Assembly (NCBI GenBank): GCA_026392355.1
Contig: JAPLCF010000030.1
Location: forward strand, 124,001 to 188,000
DNA length: 64,000 nucleotides
Origin: Actinomycetota bacterium
GTDB taxonomy: Bacteria; Actinomycetota; Thermoleophilia; Gaiellales; F1-60-MAGs149
Direction of reading: 5' to 3'
Position 1 is the stretch's first letter. Each line of letters opens with the position of its first letter. This document shows, piece after piece, positions 41,045-50,173 of the stretch. Both the position numbers and the translations under genes were made by a program. The notes under the pieces were generated by a model that saw only the letters and a list, made by a program, of their open reading frames with translations, made no database searches and was not told the origin of the DNA.

Positions 41045-41157
41045 GGAACTACCTCCAAGTCGTATGCGGACAGACTAACGCAGCGTCCGCTGTCACACAC
41101 TTCGGCAGCCAGCGGCGCGTGGCTGACTTCAGCAAGTCCGAGGTGTAGCATCGTCGC

Positions 41158-42831
41158 ATGAAGCGCATCGCCGTCTCCCTCACCATTGCCGCCGTCCTCG
41201 CTTCCACCGCGAGCGCGTCTGCCGCCACCCTGTCGGGCACGCTCTCCAGTGGCAAGGGCAACACCATTGTCGTCGTGCAGTCGAGCGGCAAGGGCAAGAA
41301 GGTCCTGATCACCGCCAAGAGCGGTGCCTTCAAGGTTCCCGGCGTGAAGCTGGCCGGCGCCACGGTGCAGATCGTGGGCGACGACGGCACGTACCTCGGA
41401 CCGATCGTCCTCGGCGGTGCCAAGTCGAAGGTCTACGAGACGATCAAGGGCACCGCCAATTTGTCGCTGGGCACGATCAAGCAGAAAAATGGCTATGCGG
41501 TGACGACAGCGGTGGCGTCGTCGCGCATGTACACCACCGGCGCGTACACGGTGGTTGCCAAGAGCGGTCGGCCTGTCGGCGCCGGCAAGTTCGGGCGCGT
41601 TAAGGTCGGCAACGGCAAGAGCGCGCTGAAGGGCTACGACGGCGTGGGGTACGACACCGACCTCGATGGCGTGCCCAACGTGTTCGACATCGATGACAAC
41701 GGCAACCTGATCCTCGACAACGTCGATCGCACCGGCCGCACCGGCATCCTGTCGCGTCGCGCGTTCGCCCGCCAAGCCGTCTGCCCGGCACCGCCGGCTC
41801 CGGTCACGCCGGGCTGCATTCCGCCTACACCGGGGGGCGGTGGCAGCGGTACGTCGCCGACCGCAACCGAGTTTCGGATGTTCTCGAACTTCAAGCTGAC
41901 GGCAGAGACCAACATCAATCTCTACCTCGGTGGCTCGACCGCCGTCGTGCAGCCGCTCATCGACGCCGCGTTCCCGTCGACGCTCACGTTGGCCACGCAG
42001 ATCGTGGGCGCAACGAGTGGCACGCTCGACTGTCTCGGCAATACCTACTGCGCGCCGCATTCCACGGCGGGCGTAGCCTACCCGCTCGTCAACGGCGCGG
42101 CCGCCACGTTCGCCGGCACCGCACTCGGCATCACGAACGGACCTACCAACGACGCACAGATCACGCCGGGGACCAGCACCGCCGACATTGGCGCGGGTAA
42201 TGCGTTCATCGAAAACGCCGGCGGCAGCGCCTACCCCGGCGTCCTCAACTTCGTGTTCAACACGGCACCGGCGGTTTACGCGTACGCCACGACAGCCAGC
42301 GCGAGCGACCAGGTGATTGCCTACGACGCGATCACCGGCCGCGCCGCCGGCAACATCGGCATGAGCCCGGCGACCCCGATCACGGTCGGCTCCGATGGCG
42401 TCGTAACGCTCAAGTGGTGGCGTCCCCAGCGTCCGGCTGTCTCGGGCGAAGCCAGCGCCAGCGGATGGATCGACATCGGCGGTCTGCAGTACACCGCGGA
42501 TGCGCCGAACGCGCCCAAGTCCTCCACCGGCGTGTCGATCGGCACGGCACCCGGCAACTGCGCCCTCGCGACGTACTCGAATCCGATGTCCAACGGTGCG
42601 GCGTTCACCAACAGTGGGACCAGCGGTGTCCAGGACCCGGCGCTTGACGCAGCGACCAACCCGGCGGCACCGACCGCCAACCTCTTGCAGTTCACTGTCA
42701 ATGCCAAGGCCTGTTTCGGCGACGCCACCTGGGCGCTTCTGACCACAGGCGCCACGTTTGACTTCGATATTCAGGCACGCAGCCTCTACGGGGACAACGC
42801 CGCCCGCAAGTTGTATTTCCGCCTCGGCTAG
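41158..42831 (+). CDS. Large secreted protein with a thrombospondin-3-like calcium segment
   Basis: 557 residues. Signal peptide at residues 1-22 (RIAVSLTIAAVLASTASASA). An N-terminal carboxypeptidase-regulatory-like β-domain (GTLSSGKGNTIVVVQSSGKG in parts) is followed at about residues 160-185 by an Asp-rich segment DTDLDGVPNVFDIDDNGN, a TSP3/calcium-binding turn. A Pro-rich linker with CPAPPAP and CIPPTPGGG leads to a long C-terminal β-domain with cysteines (LDCLGNTYC, NCAL, KACFG). No catalytic motif. TAGCAT six bases before the ATG suggests a leaderless transcript. Confidence 0.72.
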   Translation: MKRIAVSLTIAAVLASTASASAATLSGTLSSGKGNTIVVVQSSGKGKKVLITAKSGAFKVPGVKLAGATVQIVGDDGTYLGPIVLGGAKSKVYETIKGTANLSLGTIKQKNGYAVTTAVASSRMYTTGAYTVVAKSGRPVGAGKFGRVKVGNGKSALKGYDGVGYDTDLDGVPNVFDIDDNGNLILDNVDRTGRTGILSRRAFARQAVCPAPPAPVTPGCIPPTPGGGGSGTSPTATEFRMFSNFKLTAETNINLYLGGSTAVVQPLIDAAFPSTLTLATQIVGATSGTLDCLGNTYCAPHSTAGVAYPLVNGAAATFAGTALGITNGPTNDAQITPGTSTADIGAGNAFIENAGGSAYPGVLNFVFNTAPAVYAYATTASASDQVIAYDAITGRAAGNIGMSPATPITVGSDGVVTLKWWRPQRPAVSGEASASGWIDIGGLQYTADAPNAPKSSTGVSIGTAPGNCALATYSNPMSNGAAFTNSGTSGVQDPALDAATNPAAPTANLLQFTVNAKACFGDATWALLTTGATFDFDIQARSLYGDNAARKLYFRLG

Positions 42832-42871
42832 AACGGCTGGCGGCCATGCCCGGCGCTGATAGCGTCTCGGC

Positions 42872-43897
42872 ATGGCCGCCGATCCGCTCGAGCTTGTCGC
42901 CGATCTCGTCGCCCGCGATGTCGTAGGGGCTGCACAGCTCGCCTACCGACGCGACGGCGAAAACGTGCACGCTGCGTTCGGCGATTGTGACGACGGGTCG
43001 CAGTTCGCACTGGCGTCGCTGACCAAACCACTGGTTGCCATGGCGTGCCTCGTGGCCTGTGACGAGGGCGTGTTGGACCTGGATTTGTCGCTCCAGACGT
43101 ACGTACCTGAGGCTGTCTGTGGTGCGACGGTTCGCGAGCTGCTCGCACATGCCTCGGGGCTTCCCGCAGACTCGCCCGTTGCTCGGCGTGCACAACTCGA
43201 TGCCACGGGAACGTGGGCGACGGTCGCCAGCGCGTACGCCGCGTTGCAACCGGCGGCCGCTCCGCGTTCTGCACGAATGTACTCGAACGCCGGCTACGCA
43301 CTGGCGGCGCTCGCGCTTGAGCGAGCGTCGGACATGCCGTACCGCGCGTACGTTGACGCAGCGATCCTCCAGCCGCTTGCGATGACCAAGACCACACTGG
43401 GCGCCGGCGCCGACGATCCCGACGTTGTTCACGTTCGCCAGCCCGGCCTGCTTGGTCGCGGCCAGCAGCTGTTCAACGACGAGCGTTTCCGCGTGCTCGG
43501 GCTACCTCAATCGGGCGGTTTCGGCACGGCCACCGACTACCTGCGGCTGTTGCACGCTGCCGCGGGTTTCGAGCCCAACCTGCTCGACGACGGTCTGCGT
43601 CTGGAGTTGCTGCACAACCAGTGCGGCTCGTTGGCGGGTGGGGTGGGGGACTTCATGGAGTGGTCCGTCTGCGACTGGGCTATCGGCTTCGAGCTGCGCG
43701 ACAACAAGACACCGCACTGGACCGGCAGCGCTCTCTCGCCCCGCAGCGCAACGCATTTCGGCGCCTCAGGCACGCTCGCCTTTATCGACCCCGAGCGCGA
43801 CATTCAGGCGGTGCTCCTCGCCAACCGCGGCACGTATTCGCGGTGGATGCTCGAGCCCGGCGGCTGGCCCGACATCTGCGCGGCGCTCGTCGCCTAG
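42872..43897 (+). CDS. Serine hydrolase of the β-lactamase/DD-peptidase (class C) family
   Basis: 341 residues without a signal peptide, so cytoplasmic. Catalytic SxxK is S49-LT-K52 in FALASLTKP, the YxN motif is YSNAGY (about 136-141), and HASGLPADSP fits the EstB/class C type. A C-terminal HFGASGTLAF replaces the KTG box. Likely an esterase or peptidase rather than a resistance β-lactamase, given the missing export signal. TAGCGT six bases before the ATG supports this start. Confidence 0.85.
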   Translation: MAADPLELVADLVARDVVGAAQLAYRRDGENVHAAFGDCDDGSQFALASLTKPLVAMACLVACDEGVLDLDLSLQTYVPEAVCGATVRELLAHASGLPADSPVARRAQLDATGTWATVASAYAALQPAAAPRSARMYSNAGYALAALALERASDMPYRAYVDAAILQPLAMTKTTLGAGADDPDVVHVRQPGLLGRGQQLFNDERFRVLGLPQSGGFGTATDYLRLLHAAAGFEPNLLDDGLRLELLHNQCGSLAGGVGDFMEWSVCDWAIGFELRDNKTPHWTGSALSPRSATHFGASGTLAFIDPERDIQAVLLANRGTYSRWMLEPGGWPDICAALVA

Positions 43898-43915
43898 GCG
43901 CGTAAGACTTTATCT

Positions 43916-44413
43916 ATGCGCCTGCGCAAGCACTGCTCGGATTGTGGCTCGAACCTCGGTCCGCTCGACGGCAACGTCCAGCTCTGTGCGGCGTGCGGTC
44001 TGCCGTACTACCACGACGCCAAGCCGTGCGCGGCCGTGCTCGTGCTCGACAGCGCGGGCAACCTGCTGCTGGGTCGGCGTGCGATCGAGCCGCGGCTCGG
44101 CCTCTGGGATATCCCGGGCGGCTTCTGCGGCCCGGACGAGACGCCAGAGGACTGCGCCGTGCGCGAGCTGCTGGAGGAGACTGGCTGCACGATCGAGCTG
44201 ACCGGGTTTGTCGCGCATCTGATCGACACGTACGGTGATGACGGTGATCACACGCTCAACGCCGTCTTCACGGCACGGATCGTCGAGGGCATCCCCGTCG
44301 CGGCCGACGACGTTGCCGAGCTGCGGTGGTTTCCGCTTGATGCACTGCCGCCCGCGGCACAGCTCGCCTTTCGCAACACCTCCGAGGCGATCGAACTCCT
44401 TCGCACGACCTAG
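43916..44413 (+). CDS. Nudix hydrolase with N-terminal zinc ribbon
   Basis: 165 residues. The zinc ribbon (HCSDCGSNLG, LCAACGLPYY) precedes a Nudix domain whose box, beginning GGFCGPDETPED and continuing AVRELLEETG, has all the consensus glutamates. The architecture resembles NudC-like or ADP-ribose/NADH-type pyrophosphatases, although the NADH-specific SQPWPF motif is absent. The substrate is therefore undefined. It lies 18 bases after the serine hydrolase. Confidence 0.87.
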   Translation: MRLRKHCSDCGSNLGPLDGNVQLCAACGLPYYHDAKPCAAVLVLDSAGNLLLGRRAIEPRLGLWDIPGGFCGPDETPEDCAVRELLEETGCTIELTGFVAHLIDTYGDDGDHTLNAVFTARIVEGIPVAADDVAELRWFPLDALPPAAQLAFRNTSEAIELLRTT

Positions 44414-44449
44414 GGGAGGAGTGGGCGGATATCCCGCGAACTTCGCGCC

Positions 44450-44644
44450 ATGACGTTCGACCATGACGAAGACTGGGGCGACGAGCCCTCCCTGACCGGC
44501 CTCGAACAGTGGGACGAGGACATGTGGGTTGAGGGCGGCCTCGCCTCGATCGAGCGGTACCTGGCGCGGCACGCGGCCTTCGAGTTGTGGTGCGACGAAC
44601 AGACGCGGCGGTACGGGCGCAGCCCCGGAGGTGCGGAGGCCTGA
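44450..44644 (+). CDS. Small acidic protein upstream of ileS, unknown
   Basis: 64 residues, rich in Asp, Glu and Trp (DHDEDWGDEPSL, QWDEDMW), followed by a helix (ERYLARHAAFELWCDEQTRR in parts). No known family. Codon use and spacing (36 bases after the Nudix stop, 46 before ileS) fit a real gene but do not prove it. Confidence 0.5.
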   Translation: MTFDHDEDWGDEPSLTGLEQWDEDMWVEGGLASIERYLARHAAFELWCDEQTRRYGRSPGGAEA

Positions 44645-44690
44645 TTGGCCTTCGCGGTAGGATTCGTCGCCGACGACCCCTGCCGAACCT

Positions 44691-47600
44691 TTGAGCACCT
44701 ACGACGCCGTACCCGCCACGCCCGACCACATCGCGATCGAGCATCGCGTGCTGGAGCTGTGGGAGCGCGAGGATACGTTCAATCGCCTGCGTGCGCAGAA
44801 TGCGGGCGGACCGACGTTCTCGTTCACGGACGGTCCGATCACCGCGAACAACTCGATGGGCGTGCATCACGCCTGGGGCCGCTCGCTGAAGGACCTCGTG
44901 CAACGCCACCGCGCCATGCAGGGACACGAGCAGCGCTACCAGAACGGCTTCGACTGCCAGGGACTCTGGGTCGAGGTCGAAGTCGAGAAGTCACTCGGGC
45001 TCAACTCCAAGCAGGAGATTGAGGAATACGGCCTCGACAAGTTTGCTCGCGCCTGCCGCGACCGCGTCGCGGAGTATTCCGCCGTCCAGACCCGCCAGTC
45101 CAAGCGGCTTGGGCAGTGGATGGATTGGGACCGCTCGTATTACACGATGACGGACCCCAACATCGAGTACATCTGGCGGTTTCTCAAGGAGTGCCACGAC
45201 CGCGAGATGCTCTATCGCGGCAACCGGCCGATGGTCTGGTGTCCGCGCTGCGGCACCTCACTGTCACAGCACGAGTTGATCGATAGCTATCGCGACCGCA
45301 CGCATCCCACGCTGCACGTCCGCTTCCCGTTCCTCGACGCACCCGAAGAGGCCGTCGTCGTGTGGACGACGACGCCGTGGACGTTGCCCGCCAACGTGGC
45401 AGCTGCCGTCGACCCCGAGGCCGAGTACTCCGCGGTGCGCACCTCGCAGGGCATCGACTGGGTGATGACGGCGCGCGTTGAAGACCTCTTTGGTGAGGGC
45501 GCCGACGTGGTGCGCACCGCCAAGGGCGCCGAACTCGTCGGCCGCCGCTACCGCGGCCCCTTTGATGATCTTGAGCCCGGCGCCGCCGTGGAACATCGTG
45601 TGGTCGCTTGGGACATGGTCGCTGGCGACGAGGGCACGGGCGTCGTGCACATCGCGCCTGGGTGCGGCGGCGAAGACTTTGAGCTCGGCAAGGTCGAGGA
45701 CCTCGAGGTCCTCGTACCGGTTGACGACGCTGGGTGCTTTCTGCCCGACTACGGCTTTCTGGCCGGACTCACCACCGCCGATGCCGCCGATCCGGTGCGC
45801 GCGCATCTCGAACAGCAGGGCGTGCTGGTGCGCTCAGGCACCATCGAGCATCGCTTCCCCGTGTGTTGGCGCTGCGGTACCGACCTGATCCACCGGGTGG
45901 TGGAGGAGTGGTTTATTCGCGCCGAGCCCGTGCGACAGGCGATGATTGATGCGGCCGCGACCGTCAACTGGGTCCCCGAGCAGTACGGCAAGCGCATGGA
46001 GGACTGGCTGCGCAACATGGGGGACTGGTGCATCTCACGCAAGCGCTACTGGGGCCTCCCGCTGCCGTTTTACAAGACGGAGAGCGGCGAGTTCCTGATC
46101 ATCGGTTCGATCGAGGAGTTGCGCGAGCGCGCGGTTGATTCACTCGACGGACTCGAGGAGCTGCATCGCCCTTGGATCGATGGCATTCGCGTGCGCACCG
46201 ATAGCGGTGAGATCGCCGAGCGCGTCACGGAGGTCGGTGACTGTTGGCTCGACGCAGGCATCGTGCCGTTCTCGACGCTGGGCTGGGGCCGCGAATCGTT
46301 CCAGGAAGGCGGCTATGCCGCAGGCGCCGGCGAGGGACTCACGCAGGCCGATCTCCCCGACCACGAGTACTGGGAAAAGTGGTTCCCGGCCGATTGGATC
46401 TCGGAGATGCGCGAGCAGATCCGCCTCTGGTTCTACTCGCAGCTCTTCATGAGCGTGGTCCTGGTCGGCAAGGCCCCGTACAAGAACGTCCTCGGCTACG
46501 AGAAGCTGCACGACGAGACCGGCCGGGCCATGCACAAGTCCTGGGGCAACGCGATCTGGTTCGATGACGCCGTCGAGGAGATGGGCGCCGACGTGATGCG
46601 GTGGATGTACGCGCTCCAGACGCCGTCGCAGAACATGAACTTTGGCTACGGCCCGGCCAACGAGGTGCGCCGCCGTCTCCTCACGCTGTGGAACAGCTAC
46701 GCCTTCCTGATCCGCTACGCCGACATCGACGGCTTCACACCGACCTACGCCGATCTCGAGCACCGTCCGCCGTCGGCCACGGCGCTCGATCGGTGGATTG
46801 TCGCTCGCGTCGACGAGACCATCGCAACCTGTGATGAGGCACTCAGCGGGTATTGGACGCCGACCTATGCGCGCGCCGTGGAGTCCCTCGTCGACGACCT
46901 CTCGGCGTGGTACATCCGCGGCTCACGTGCGCGTTTCTGGCGTCCCGAAAGCGACGTCGACAAGGACGCGGCCTTCCGTACCCTCTGGTACGTCGTCGCC
47001 CAGACCTGCCGGCTGATTGCGCCGGCGATGCCGTTCATGGCCGAGGACATCTGGCAGAACCTGGTCCGCGATCGAGCCGTCGACGCTCCCGACTCCGTGC
47101 ACCTCGCCGGCTGGCCCAGCGCCGGTACGCCGGACACGGAAGCGATCCGCGCCTTCGCGCTTGCGCAGACGGCAATCTCGCTGGGGCGCGGAGCACGCGC
47201 GCAAGGCAACCGCAAGCTGCGCCAGCCGCTCCGCGAGGCCGTCATTGCAACGCCCGACGCCGATGCGCGCGCCGCGGTGGAGAGCCTCCGCGAGGAAATC
47301 GCATTGGAGCTCAACGTCAAGAACGTACGGATCTCCGACGCGGTCGACGAACTGCTGGAGGTCGAGATCGTGCCGAACTTCAAGGTGCTCGGACCCAAAC
47401 TCGGCAAGGACATCCCGCGTGTGCAGCAGTTGCTCAAGGCGGGCGACTACGAGCGCAGCGGTGACGATGTGGTGGTGGGCGGGTACACGCTGACCTCCGA
47501 CGAGATCGAGCTCCGTACGCGTCCGCGCGAAGGCTTTGCCGTGGCCGACGAGGGCGGGCTCGCAGTTGCCGTCGATACCGAGCTCGACGAAGAGCTCGAG

Positions 47601-47852
47601 GATGAGGGCTTGGCGCGTGAGTTGATCCACTTCATTCAGGGACAACGCAAGGACGCCGACTTCGAAGTGGCTGATCGCATCGAGATCAGCGTCACCGCCG
47701 ACGCGCGCCTGCGGCGTGTGCTCGACCGGTTCGGCGACGAGATTCGGCGAGAGACGCTCTGCACTGCCTTGGCAGTCGAGGACGGAGTGACGGGCGCACC
47801 GTTCGATGCCGACGGCTGCACCGGCACGCTGGCCGTCCGCCGCACCTCCTAA
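44691..47852 (+). CDS. ileS: Isoleucyl-tRNA synthetase with an altered HIGH motif (GVHH)
   Basis: Class I synthetase charging tRNA-Ile, 1053 residues, with a CP1 editing domain (VVWTTTPWTLPANVAAAV is the editing threonine-rich region). ILeRS-like tail: an anticodon-binding helical domain, then DUF5915-like repeats (FKVLGPKLGKDIPRVQQ). The first signature motif reads G57-V-H-H60 (NSMGVHHAWGR), not HxGH. The second reads M614-H-K-S (AMHKSWGN), not KMSKS. The start is TTG at 44691 with no clear ribosome site; no T-box leader is present. Confidence 0.93.
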   Translation: MSTYDAVPATPDHIAIEHRVLELWEREDTFNRLRAQNAGGPTFSFTDGPITANNSMGVHHAWGRSLKDLVQRHRAMQGHEQRYQNGFDCQGLWVEVEVEKSLGLNSKQEIEEYGLDKFARACRDRVAEYSAVQTRQSKRLGQWMDWDRSYYTMTDPNIEYIWRFLKECHDREMLYRGNRPMVWCPRCGTSLSQHELIDSYRDRTHPTLHVRFPFLDAPEEAVVVWTTTPWTLPANVAAAVDPEAEYSAVRTSQGIDWVMTARVEDLFGEGADVVRTAKGAELVGRRYRGPFDDLEPGAAVEHRVVAWDMVAGDEGTGVVHIAPGCGGEDFELGKVEDLEVLVPVDDAGCFLPDYGFLAGLTTADAADPVRAHLEQQGVLVRSGTIEHRFPVCWRCGTDLIHRVVEEWFIRAEPVRQAMIDAAATVNWVPEQYGKRMEDWLRNMGDWCISRKRYWGLPLPFYKTESGEFLIIGSIEELRERAVDSLDGLEELHRPWIDGIRVRTDSGEIAERVTEVGDCWLDAGIVPFSTLGWGRESFQEGGYAAGAGEGLTQADLPDHEYWEKWFPADWISEMREQIRLWFYSQLFMSVVLVGKAPYKNVLGYEKLHDETGRAMHKSWGNAIWFDDAVEEMGADVMRWMYALQTPSQNMNFGYGPANEVRRRLLTLWNSYAFLIRYADIDGFTPTYADLEHRPPSATALDRWIVARVDETIATCDEALSGYWTPTYARAVESLVDDLSAWYIRGSRARFWRPESDVDKDAAFRTLWYVVAQTCRLIAPAMPFMAEDIWQNLVRDRAVDAPDSVHLAGWPSAGTPDTEAIRAFALAQTAISLGRGARAQGNRKLRQPLREAVIATPDADARAAVESLREEIALELNVKNVRISDAVDELLEVEIVPNFKVLGPKLGKDIPRVQQLLKAGDYERSGDDVVVGGYTLTSDEIELRTRPREGFAVADEGGLAVAVDTELDEELEDEGLARELIHFIQGQRKDADFEVADRIEISVTADARLRRVLDRFGDEIRRETLCTALAVEDGVTGAPFDADGCTGTLAVRRTS

Positions 47853-47888
47853 CCGACCGGCGTCGTGCGCAGGTGAGACACTGCGGCT

Positions 47889-48449
47889 GTGGAGGAGCAT
47901 GTGCCACCCAGTGTCCTGCGGCAGCTGCCGAACGTTCTCACGACCCTGCGGCTGCTCGCCGTGCCGCTCTTCGCCGTCTTGGTGCTCCGCGCCGATGGGG
48001 GTGAGTCGTCCGCCGCCGCGGTCGTCTTTGCGTTCGCAGCAGTGACGGACTTTCTCGACGGAGAACTTTCGCGTCGGCTCCACGCACAGAGCCGTTATGG
48101 GCGCGTGCTTGACCCAGTCGCAGATCGACTGCTGATCGACGTCGCCGTCGTCCTGCTCTGGCTGGATGGGCGCGTCCCACTCCTCTTGGTGCTGATTGTG
48201 CTCGCTCGTGACGTCCTACTCCTGTTTTCCCTCTTGTTCGGCAAGGGACGACATCTCGGCATCCGCGTCAACGTGGTGGGGAAGGCCGGCACGCTCGTCA
48301 CGATGATTGGACTTCTGCTCGCCATCGTCACCCCGCCGGGCGCGACCGCAACGCAGCTCGTGCTGTGGGCCGGCGTGATCCTGCTCGTGCTGGGTGGTCT
48401 GGTCTATGCCCGCGCCCTCCGCGGGCTGCCGCGAGCGCGCCACTCGTAA
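47889..48449 (+). CDS. CDP-alcohol phosphatidyltransferase (PgsA-type)
   Basis: 186-residue membrane enzyme, about six helices. The CDP-alcohol signature is present as DFLDGELSRR followed by GRVLDPVADR: D-x2-D-G-x2-(A/S)-R ... G-x3-D-x3-D, with Ser replacing the usual Ala. The family makes phosphatidylglycerophosphate or related phospholipids. Its location upstream of FHA and MerR genes matches mycobacterial PgsA2. GTG start six bases after GACACT. Confidence 0.88.
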   Translation: MEEHVPPSVLRQLPNVLTTLRLLAVPLFAVLVLRADGGESSAAAVVFAFAAVTDFLDGELSRRLHAQSRYGRVLDPVADRLLIDVAVVLLWLDGRVPLLLVLIVLARDVLLLFSLLFGKGRHLGIRVNVVGKAGTLVTMIGLLLAIVTPPGATATQLVLWAGVILLVLGGLVYARALRGLPRARHS

Positions 48450-48504
48450 TAACCCTCAACCTCCGCTGCACCCTTTTTGCGTGAGCGGTGTATGCTGCCG
48501 CGAC

Positions 48505-48942
48505 ATGTTCTGTCAAGAATGCGGATACCGAAATGCGGCCACTGCCCATTACTGCGCCAAGTGCGGGACGCTGCTCGACGCCGACGCGGCCGACGACACC
48601 GCGACCTATCAGGGCGACAGTGATACGCAGGACATTCCCGTGGGCGCTGGCCACCAACTGCCCGCCGTCGTGATCCGCACGGGCGGGCGTGCCGGTGAGC
48701 ACATCGCCCTGACCCAGCCGCGCGAAACCATCGGTCGTGCCGGCGAGGCCTCGATCCTGCTCGACGATGTCACCGTTTCTCGCCGCCATGCCGCCATCGA
48801 GGAGGAGGCCGATGGGCGTTACCTCGTCGACCTGGCCAGCCTCAATGGCACCTACGTCAACCACCGTCGCATCGAGCGTGCCCGCCTCCGTGACGGCGAC
48901 GAGGTGCAGATCGGCAAGTTCAAACTGACGTACCTCGAGTAG
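48505..48942 (+). CDS. Zinc-ribbon/FHA domain protein (GarA/OdhI-like locus)
   Basis: 145 residues. An N-terminal zinc ribbon (C3, C6, C17, C20: FCQECG, YCAKCG) is joined by an acidic linker (DADAADDTATYQGDSDTQD in part) to a C-terminal FHA domain. The FHA phosphothreonine-binding residues are in ETIGRAGEASILL, VSRRHAAI and SLNGTYVN. In mycobacteria and corynebacteria the FHA protein at this locus (GarA/OdhI) inhibits 2-oxoglutarate dehydrogenase and is controlled by PknG at an ETTS motif. That motif is not seen here; TAT in DDTATY is the only linker threonine cluster. TATGCT eight bases before the ATG. Confidence 0.85.
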   Translation: MFCQECGYRNAATAHYCAKCGTLLDADAADDTATYQGDSDTQDIPVGAGHQLPAVVIRTGGRAGEHIALTQPRETIGRAGEASILLDDVTVSRRHAAIEEEADGRYLVDLASLNGTYVNHRRIERARLRDGDEVQIGKFKLTYLE

Positions 48943-48945
48943 CTG

Positions 48946-49623
48946 ATGGCGATCAGCGAGGAGAAGCCGCTCACCATCGGCGCCGTGTGCAAGGAACTGA
49001 AGGCCGAGTTCGACGACGTCTCGATTTCGAAGATTCGCTATCTCGAGGAGCAGCAGCTGCTCAACCCGCTGCGCACCCAGGGCGGGTACCGCCTCTACCG
49101 CCGTGAGGATGTCGATCGACTCCGCACCATTCTCCAACTGCAGCGCGATGAGTTCCTGCCCCTCAAGGTCATCCGGCAGGAGATCGAGGGCAATGGGGGT
49201 GCAATCTCGCGGACGCGTGAGCGACAGGCACGGCGAACCATGCAGGCCGCAGCGGCCTCCGAAAACGCCCGCCGCTTCGATCGCTCCGAGCTGATGCGCG
49301 AGACCGGCGTCGACGACGTTGCGTTCGCCGAGCTCCAGTCGTACGGCATCGTCACCTCCGACGAGAACGGCCTCTACACCGAGGCCGAGGTGGAGATCGT
49401 CCGTGTCTGCCAGCGCATGGCGGAGTTCGGCCTTGGGCCTCGCCACGTCCGCCAGCTGTACACCGGCGTGCAACGGGTCGCCGGCCTACTGGACCAGGTG
49501 CTGGCACCTGCCCTTCGTTCGCGCAACGCGCAGCGGCGCGAGCAGGGCGCAGAGGAGTTGGCCCAGCTCGCCGGACTGAGCGCTGAGTTGACCGAGCGCC
49601 TGTTGCTCCGCGACGTGCACTAA
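48946..49623 (+). CDS. MerR family transcriptional regulator (FtsR-like)
   Basis: 225 residues. The MerR winged-helix motif is LTIGAVCKELKAEF, ISKIRYLEEQQLLNP and GGYRLYRREDVDRLRTI. A second, degenerate MerR-like region follows (LMRETGVDDVAFAELQSYGIVTSDE, YTEAEVEIVRVCQRMAEFGLGPRHVRQL in parts). No effector cysteine cluster. This two-module layout and the gene order FHA-MerR match Rv1827-Rv1828 and corynebacterial odhI-ftsR, where the regulator activates ftsZ. It starts three bases after the FHA stop. Confidence 0.88.
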   Translation: MAISEEKPLTIGAVCKELKAEFDDVSISKIRYLEEQQLLNPLRTQGGYRLYRREDVDRLRTILQLQRDEFLPLKVIRQEIEGNGGAISRTRERQARRTMQAAAASENARRFDRSELMRETGVDDVAFAELQSYGIVTSDENGLYTEAEVEIVRVCQRMAEFGLGPRHVRQLYTGVQRVAGLLDQVLAPALRSRNAQRREQGAEELAQLAGLSAELTERLLLRDVH

Positions 49624-49648
49624 GCGCACACCACGCTACGGTGCAGCG

Positions 49649-50173
49649 GTGATTGATCTGCGCAGACACATCACAGAAATTCAGGATTTTCCTGAGCCGG
49701 GCATCCTCTTTCGCGATCTGCTGCCACTCGTCGCCGATCCTGTCCTGCACACAGAGGTGGTTCGGCGTCTCGTGGAGTTTGCGGCGCCACTGCAGCCCGA
49801 CGTGATTGTGGGCGCCGAGGCGCGTGGCTTCCTCTTCGGGCCGACGCTCGCGCACGAGCTCGGCTGTGGGTTTGCCCCCGCGAGGAAGCCCGGCAAGCTG
49901 CCGTCGTCAGCGTGGCGCCAGAGCTACGCGCTTGAGTACGGCGACAATGCCTTGGAGCTCGCGCACTACGCCATCAAGCCCGGTATGCGGGTGCTCATTC
50001 ATGACGATCTCCTTGCTACGGGCGGCACGGCGCACGCCAGCGTCTCGCTCGTCCGCCAAGCGTCAGCCGAGCCCGTCGGTGCCTGCTTCGTCGCTGAGCT
50101 CAGAGGTCTCGACGGTCGTGCACGACTCGAGGGGCTACCGACGCTATCGCTGGTGGAGTACGACGGCGCATGA
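49649..50173 (+). CDS. apt: Adenine phosphoribosyltransferase
   Basis: Salvage of adenine with PRPP to AMP. 174 residues. The PRPP-binding motif is VLIHDDLLATGGTA, FPEPGILFRDLLPL is the Apt N-terminal signature, and GAEARGFLFGP is the flexible loop region. KPGKLPSSAWRQSYALEYG is near canonical. The GTG start at 49649 lies six bases after TACGGT, a probable leaderless promoter. It overlaps the next gene by four bases (ATGA). Removal of adenine by Apt also pulls the AhcY methyl-cycle pathway. Confidence 0.95.
   Translation: MIDLRRHITEIQDFPEPGILFRDLLPLVADPVLHTEVVRRLVEFAAPLQPDVIVGAEARGFLFGPTLAHELGCGFAPARKPGKLPSSAWRQSYALEYGDNALELAHYAIKPGMRVLIHDDLLATGGTAHASVSLVRQASAEPVGACFVAELRGLDGRARLEGLPTLSLVEYDGA

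Noticed and set aside
42872-43897. Antibiotic-resistance β-lactamase
   Set aside because: SxxK and YxN are present, but there is no signal peptide and no KTG box; an EstB-like esterase or peptidase is more likely.
44645-44690. T-box leader for ileS
   Set aside because: Only 46 bases separate ileS from the preceding gene and no T-box sequence or specifier stem fits.
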